A stretch of 64,000 nt of DNA, taken from positions 142,100,397 through 142,164,396 of the forward strand of contig NC_084800.1 in assembly GCF_963169125.1 (NCBI RefSeq), in the 5' to 3' direction. A program made the position numbers and the translations under genes. The stretch comes from Humulus lupulus. Lineage: Eukaryota > Streptophyta > Magnoliopsida > Rosales > Cannabaceae. The notes below the pieces were generated by a model. It did not search any database, was not told the DNA's origin, and saw only the letters and a list, made by a program, of their open reading frames with translations. Shown one piece after another: positions 59,690-64,000 of this stretch. Numbering within the stretch: position 1 is the first letter of the stretch; every line of letters begins with the position of its first letter.

Positions 59690-59768
59690 AAATTATGTTC
59701 AATTAATAAATTCTAAAATGAAATGGACAGAGTTTCCTTTATTTCTATAACATATCCAAAATTCATAT
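59690..59768. repeat. Partial third copy of the CACTA internal repeat
   Basis: TTCAATTAATAAATTCTAAAA, CAGAGTTTCC and CATATCCAAAATTC appear in the order seen at 51735 and 60795. The copy is cut at 59769 by an LTR insertion. Confidence 0.65.
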
Positions 59769-60735
59769 TGTTATCCCCGTTTCTTCCAAAATGTACAGAT
59801 CTACACTCTAAGTCCATGGACCTCCTTCTAGGGAGTTAAAGCCCAGATCGGGCCTAGTAGACGATGAGAAAATGAATATTGGCAGCCTAAGTCTCGGCAA
59901 GGCCCAAAGGGCATCCGGGAGTATAAGCCAGGACCATCGCCAGGGCAGGTTGTATAAACCCGGGACCGCGTACTGGGATGTCTCATGAGATGCGATAAAA
60001 GAGGTCGCGGCTCCCAAATCTGAGATTAGGCTAGGATCGCTGTGGATAAACCCGGGTCTTGGTAAATGGACCGGAACCCTGGTACACGGAGGGGGACATT
60101 GGTAAACGGACCTGGATTGGTTGGCCGAGTTTGGCGTGATAAAGTACCCCCGATACTGACATCGTCCCAAGAAGCGTGGAACGTTGTCCCCATAAGTAAC
60201 CTGCAGAGGAGGCTACCTCGGGATTGTACGCTGTTGATTCAGAACTGTGCTGCCACTACACTGACCGATCTTGTCCCCCAAATCTTCCTCATAGCCCATA
60301 ACACCCAGACTGAAACACTAGTTTGTCGCGTGTCTTATAATAAGATCTTGTTTTGGCTGGCCCAGGGGACCTCGGTTAGTGTATGTTTTATATTTCAATC
60401 TTTTCTATTGGGCTTTCATCAGAGAAGCAAAGGATATTTACACCCTTATTGGGCCCGGACTAGCCCGACCCAAGCCCAGTGCACTCGCTTGCGTATAAAT
60501 ATGAATAGTGGTGCATTGATGAGGGGATCCTAGATTTTTCTTGTAAGCAATTACTTTGCTCAAACTTGCAGAAAACTCCATTGTCAAAAGTTCTCTAAGC
60601 TCTAATACAACTGACTCGTGGACTAAGGCTCATTAATGCCCCAACCACGTAAAAACCTTGTTTACATTTATTAAATCCTTTTTTTAAAGCTCTCTAATCT
60701 TTTATAATTATAGTTCCTGAAAAACTCGGTAAACA
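59769..60735 (+). mobile_element. Probable solo LTR in CACTA 5' leader
   Basis: The boundary TGTTATCCCC to CGGTAAACA gives 967 bases of GC-rich sequence that breaks an AT-rich CACTA region. Flanks are CATAT (59764-59768) and TATAT (60736-60740), one mismatch from a 5-base duplication. A TATA-like CGTATAAATATG near 60492-60503 precedes a leader-like region with CCAACCACGTAAAAACC near 60640. No internal region is present. Family not identified. Boundaries could be off by a few bases. Confidence 0.65.
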
Positions 60736-60794
60736 TATATGTATTTACAATTTCAACATAAACAAACATAATTATTACATATATTACCCTATAA

Positions 60795-61090
60795 AACATG
60801 TTCAATTAATATCATCATTAAAAAATTGAGCAGAGTTTCCTCTGTATTTATAGCATATCCCAAGTTATCTACCTATAAATTCACATCAAATAAAACATAT
60901 AACAAACAACATGCATGTTCTCAACAATAAGTCACCACAGCACACACATAATTCGCAGAACCTATTTCACTAAGACACACATGTTCTCAACCTTCTGTTA
61001 TCTCCGCAACACACAATTTTATCTCAGAACCTACTTCACTACGGATGAATATCTAATATATTCAAACTCCTCTAACAATAGTTTGTAAAT
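60795..61090. repeat. Internal direct repeat of CACTA, copy R
   Basis: This is the counterpart of 51735-52040, same orientation, with the block order preserved. Because it lies in the 5' leader side of the transposase and its twin downstream of the peptidase, the pair may be a duplicated regulatory segment or the remains of an internal rearrangement. Confidence 0.8.
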
Positions 61091-61660
61091 ATAAAAAATA
61101 AAAATAAAAAAATTAAGTAGTAATTATTACTCACCTTCAAAATTAATCTTCAACAATTTCAACACTACCTAAAATTCAAACAAATATTTCCTACAATAAA
61201 AGTTTAAACATTAGTAAATATATGGTAATTGAATTGATCCTAAAATAATATAATTAACAAAAATATACTTTTAAAAAAATCATTACGTATATAATATAAA
61301 AAAAATTATGTAAGAAATAATATTATAATATAAAAAACAATGTAAATAACATTATTATAATATAAAACAATATAAAAAATACCCTAAAACCGAAATATAT
61401 TAAAAAAAATCAAGTTTTAGTGATCAATACATGTTTTCAACAATGAAAGTGTCATCTAATCCTATATAAAATTTCAAAAATGTTAGAAAAAATGTTGAAA
61501 ATAACCCTATAAGCATACATTGAAACCCCCATTAAACTCACTCATTATTTATTCATTTTTGCCATAATACTTCAAAATAAACCAATATTAAGTATATTTA
61601 CATTATTTAAATATTTAATATGCAAGTAAATGAAAAAAAACAAACGAAAATTGTAAAAAT
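61091..61660. other. AT-rich CACTA leader with no gene seen
   Basis: Runs of A and T, no open frame with any motif. It separates the internal repeat from the right-hand subterminal array. Confidence 0.5.
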
Positions 61661-61759
61661 GAAACTTACCCACGGCTGGGGACGAAGGGGACGAAGGTGG
61701 AGCCGTGCGATCAAGATTCTGCCAAATGAAAAGTGAGGGGAGAAGTAGGGACTCAGGGT

Positions 61760-62066
61760 GTTTTTACTGAAGGGGAGGGGCTTTCTCCATGGTTATACAG
61801 CCAAACCCGCGGAGAAAAATGTACTTTTCTCCGCGATTTTGACTATATAACTGCAGAGAAAGCCCTTGCACTTTTCTCTGCGGTTCTTACTAAAGAACCA
61901 CGGAGAAAAGTCCCCACTTCAAACTTTTTACTACATTTTTTTAAAACCACAAGAAAATAGGGCGTGGGTATTAACTATAATATTTTAGACTCATTCAAAC
62001 CTTTTCTCTGTGTTTTTCTTTAAGGTTGAAAAAAAATCGCAGAGAAAGCCTATAATTGTAGTAGTG
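61760..62066. repeat. CACTA right terminus and subterminal repeats
   Basis: Repeats of TTTCTCCGCGG / GCAGAGAAAGCC type lie near 61781, 61809, 61833, 61854, 61876, 61898, 61999 and 62037, ending in TTGTAGTAGTG. They mirror the left array at 50398-50620. Confidence 0.85.
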
Positions 62067-63307
62067 ACCTAGCGCGGTCACGCTAGGTCACCTGAAACCT
62101 AAAAATTACCCAGAAACTTAGTGTTCTTCTCCAATTTCAAACTTACGACTTCTCCCTGAATCACAGACCTGAAACTTAACCCCAATTCAATATTTCAACA
62201 TATTTACAACCATCATTCAGGCTCAATAACTTAAACAAACAACAACCTATAACAAGGTACCCCAAATACACGCTTAAACTCCAAATTTCAAAGATTCTAC
62301 CTTGTGGAAGTTTGATTTTAAGAGCGTACACCAAATCCGAGAATCTCAGGTCTGAAATGAAAATTGAAATTGAATTCCAAGCCTCCTAGACCCTCCCAAC
62401 ACGTTTCTTCCAGCAAAATCTATAATAAAACCTCCTAGAAAACTCAATTTAATCAGAACTTGCCTTAATTTCATCTCAACCAAGAACATATAAGTCTAAA
62501 ATTAAAAACAGAGCTATAAGTCCTTACCTCCTTGATTCTAAATTTCCCAACAGCTAAATGATGATCTTGGCACCTCAATCCCTTCCTTAAGACCTTGAAT
62601 CTCCTTGATTTTCACCAAAATCCTTCAATTTGCCTGTCTCGAGCTTGAGACTCTAACACTAATTTTTTTTATAGAAACAAAGGGAAGTGATGGGTGCCCA
62701 AATGTGGGATGCTAGGCTGCTGCTTCCTTGGTCTATACCCTTGGTCAAATGACCATTATACCCTCACTCTAAAATCCAATCCAAGGCATTCCCCAAGGGC
62801 AAATTAGTCATTTTGCCACTAATCCAACTAAACATCAATTAACACTCTAAATTCCACATTAAGTTACTAACCCTCCAAATACAAATATTTCCTTCTATAA
62901 TGTTCCACTAATTCCAACCTACCAAAAATTACCAAAATACCCCTTGGCTCACCTTGAGCCGGGTATAAATCCCCTTTGTGAATTTTTTGCCAAATCGCTC
63001 TAAAGGATCGACTTAAGTCTATTATCGCAAATATATCAACATAATAATTTGGTTCCAATCACATAACATATGTAATTACAATTATACCCTTAACTTACAA
63101 AAATTATGAAAATGCACTTTTCACAAAAACAGGCCCACAATCACATTTAATACACATAAGCATGCATAAATAGATATATCTTAATATAACTCATATATTT
63201 CACATAATCACACATATATTCAATTAAGTTCATGTAATAATCCATTTATGCTCTCCCGACATGCTAATCAAGGCAATAAGCCCTATTAGCAAATTTGGGA
63301 CATTACA
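62067..63307 (-). repeat. Antisense chromovirus LTR, proximal half (split by CACTA)
   Basis: On the minus strand the LTR starts TGTAATGTCCCAAATTTGC at 63307 and runs to 62067, continuing at 50397 after the CACTA. Joined, it is about 2.5 kb. It adjoins a polypurine tract AGTAGGAAGGGATAGT at 63308 and pol sequence, making it the 3' LTR of an antisense chromovirus whose body continues beyond the window. Confidence 0.85.
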
Positions 63308-64000
63308 ACTATCCCTTCCTACTGAAAATTTTGTCCTCGAAATTTACCTGAATTACTCAGGATACTGATCCTGCATAACCGACTCTAGCTCCTAGGTCTC
63401 TTCCTCGACCTTGCTATTCCTCCATAGAACCTTAACTAGATGAATCATCTTGTTCCTCAGAACCTTGTCCTTTCTGTCCAGGATCTACACTGGTCGCTCC
63501 TCATAAAACAAGTCTGTTTGTAGCTTCAGATCCTTATATCCCAATACATGTGTCATATCTAAGAAATGCTTTCAAAGCATTGAGATGTGAAACACATTAT
63601 GAACTCCTATTAATGATGGGAGCAGAGCCAATCTATAGGCTACTTGCCTGATCCTTTCTAGGATCTTGAAAGGTCCTATGAACACGTGGTCCTCTACCTG
63701 GAACTCCACGTCCCTACACATTTAAGGTCAGCGTAGCTTTTCTGTCTACTTTGTGTGGCAATCATTCGAGCTCTGACCTTCTAAATAGCCTCATTAGTCT
63801 TCTGAACAATCTTTGGACCCAAATATTTCCTTTCTTCCATCTCATCCCAATGAATGGGTGACCTACACTTCCTTACATAAAACATCTTGTGTGGAACTAC
63901 TCCAATTGTTGAGTAACGCATGCCCTAAGCATGTCCTCAAGTATCTGAATCGTCCTCTCTGACTGCTCGTCTGTCTGAGGATGAAAGGTTGTATTGAAAT
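63308..64000 (-). pseudogene. Chromovirus integrase tail and chromodomain (runs off the window)
   Basis: The minus strand from 64000 encodes a damaged Ty3/gypsy integrase end: FYVRKCRSPIHWDEMEERK, GPKIVQKTNEAI, RARMIATQSRQKSYA, GPFKILERIRQVAYRLALLP, GVHNVFHISML and a chromodomain-like VLWRNSKVEEET ending near PELFR-equivalent sequence at about 63353. Stops occur at least five times, and a small deletion near 63685 removes the GD-VFLRVSPW segment found in the paralogue at 26873. This is the same family as 26838-27518. Confidence 0.85.

Larger units (their letters stand above)
50398..62066 (-). mobile_element. CACTA (En/Spm) DNA transposon, 11.7 kb
   Basis: Termini CACTACTACAAAAAAGG at 50398 and its inverted counterpart ending TTGTAGTAGTG at 62066 are flanked by a 3-base duplication ACC (50395-50397 and 62067-62069). 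Both are features of the CACTA superfamily. All recognisable genes read on the minus strand in this order from 62066: TNP2-type transposase with DUF4218 and DUF4216 extensions, a TNPA/Transposase_24 type protein, and a ULP1-type peptidase. Subterminal arrays of TTTCTCTGCGGTT-like repeats occupy both ends. Insertions at 55535 and 59769 and several stops disable the coding. Confidence 0.95.

Noticed and set aside
60066..60533. Plus-strand open frame of 155 codons
   Set aside because: It sits in an LTR-like insertion, contains no recognised motif and ends at the presumed R region; chance in GC-rich DNA is the simpler reading.
1..64000. tRNA, rRNA or other structured RNA genes
   Set aside because: I looked for tRNA arm motifs and conserved rRNA blocks and saw none; a covariance-model search would be needed to exclude small ncRNAs.

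Overview
The window reads as heterochromatic or intergenic DNA from a flowering plant, probably a eudicot. The reasons are the AT-rich unique DNA, the very long (2-4 kb) LTRs, plant-lineage Ty3/gypsy (Tekay/Del-like chromovirus and Tat/Retand-like), plant Ty1/copia (one SIRE-like), a large CACTA DNA transposon and a TRIM. I found no intact host gene, rRNA, tRNA or CRISPR. The LTR families remind me of Rosales genomes such as Cannabaceae, but this is weak and I do not commit to a species.

Layout. 1-4293: AT-rich DNA with an LTR-like remnant, a foldback element (1671-2030) and a complete 515-bp TRIM (2770-3284, TSD ATAAA). 4294-7668: solo chromovirus-type LTR (TSD GTAAA). 7674-12067: AT-rich DNA with a 268-bp tandem repeat. 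12068-14245: a probable LTR fragment carrying one end of a CACTA element. 14250-22328: 3' part of a Tat-lineage retrotransposon (copy 1) whose antisense accessory gene is split by a 4.3-kb solo LTR (15496-19788, TSD CCCTC). 22418-31940: a pile of chromovirus LTRs and pol fragments in both orientations. 31946-34311: antisense Ty1/copia gag-protease-integrase fragment. 34312-35080: chromovirus LTR start. 35083-42716: Tat copy 2 (RT, two RNase H domains, integrase, antisense gene, 3' LTR). 42717-49133: SIRE-like Ty1/copia with a decayed accessory ORF. 49134-63307: an antisense chromovirus LTR split by an 11.7-kb CACTA element (50398-62066, TSD ACC), itself carrying a solo LTR (55535-57946, TSD ACCTT) and another LTR (59769-60735). 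63308-64000: antisense integrase/chromodomain remnant.

How the parts work together. Nearly every coding region has stops, frameshifts or truncations, so this is a record of nested insertions rather than a working cassette. The relative order is readable from target-site duplications: chromovirus LTR, then CACTA into it, then a solo LTR into the CACTA transposase.

The most interesting material is (1) a five-exon gene on the strand opposite to the Tat element, present in two copies with matching intron positions and splice sites and a TATA-like box beside the 3' LTR; (2) a CACTA element coding for TNP2 and TNPA-like transposase proteins plus a ULP1-type cysteine peptidase with its His-Asp-Cys residues still visible, and carrying a duplicated block near both ends; and (3) a splice-donor-like and acceptor-like pair shared by several unrelated LTRs. 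Antisense and extra ORFs in Tat elements, and ULP1 in CACTA-type elements, are known classes; the detailed architecture here is what merits checking.
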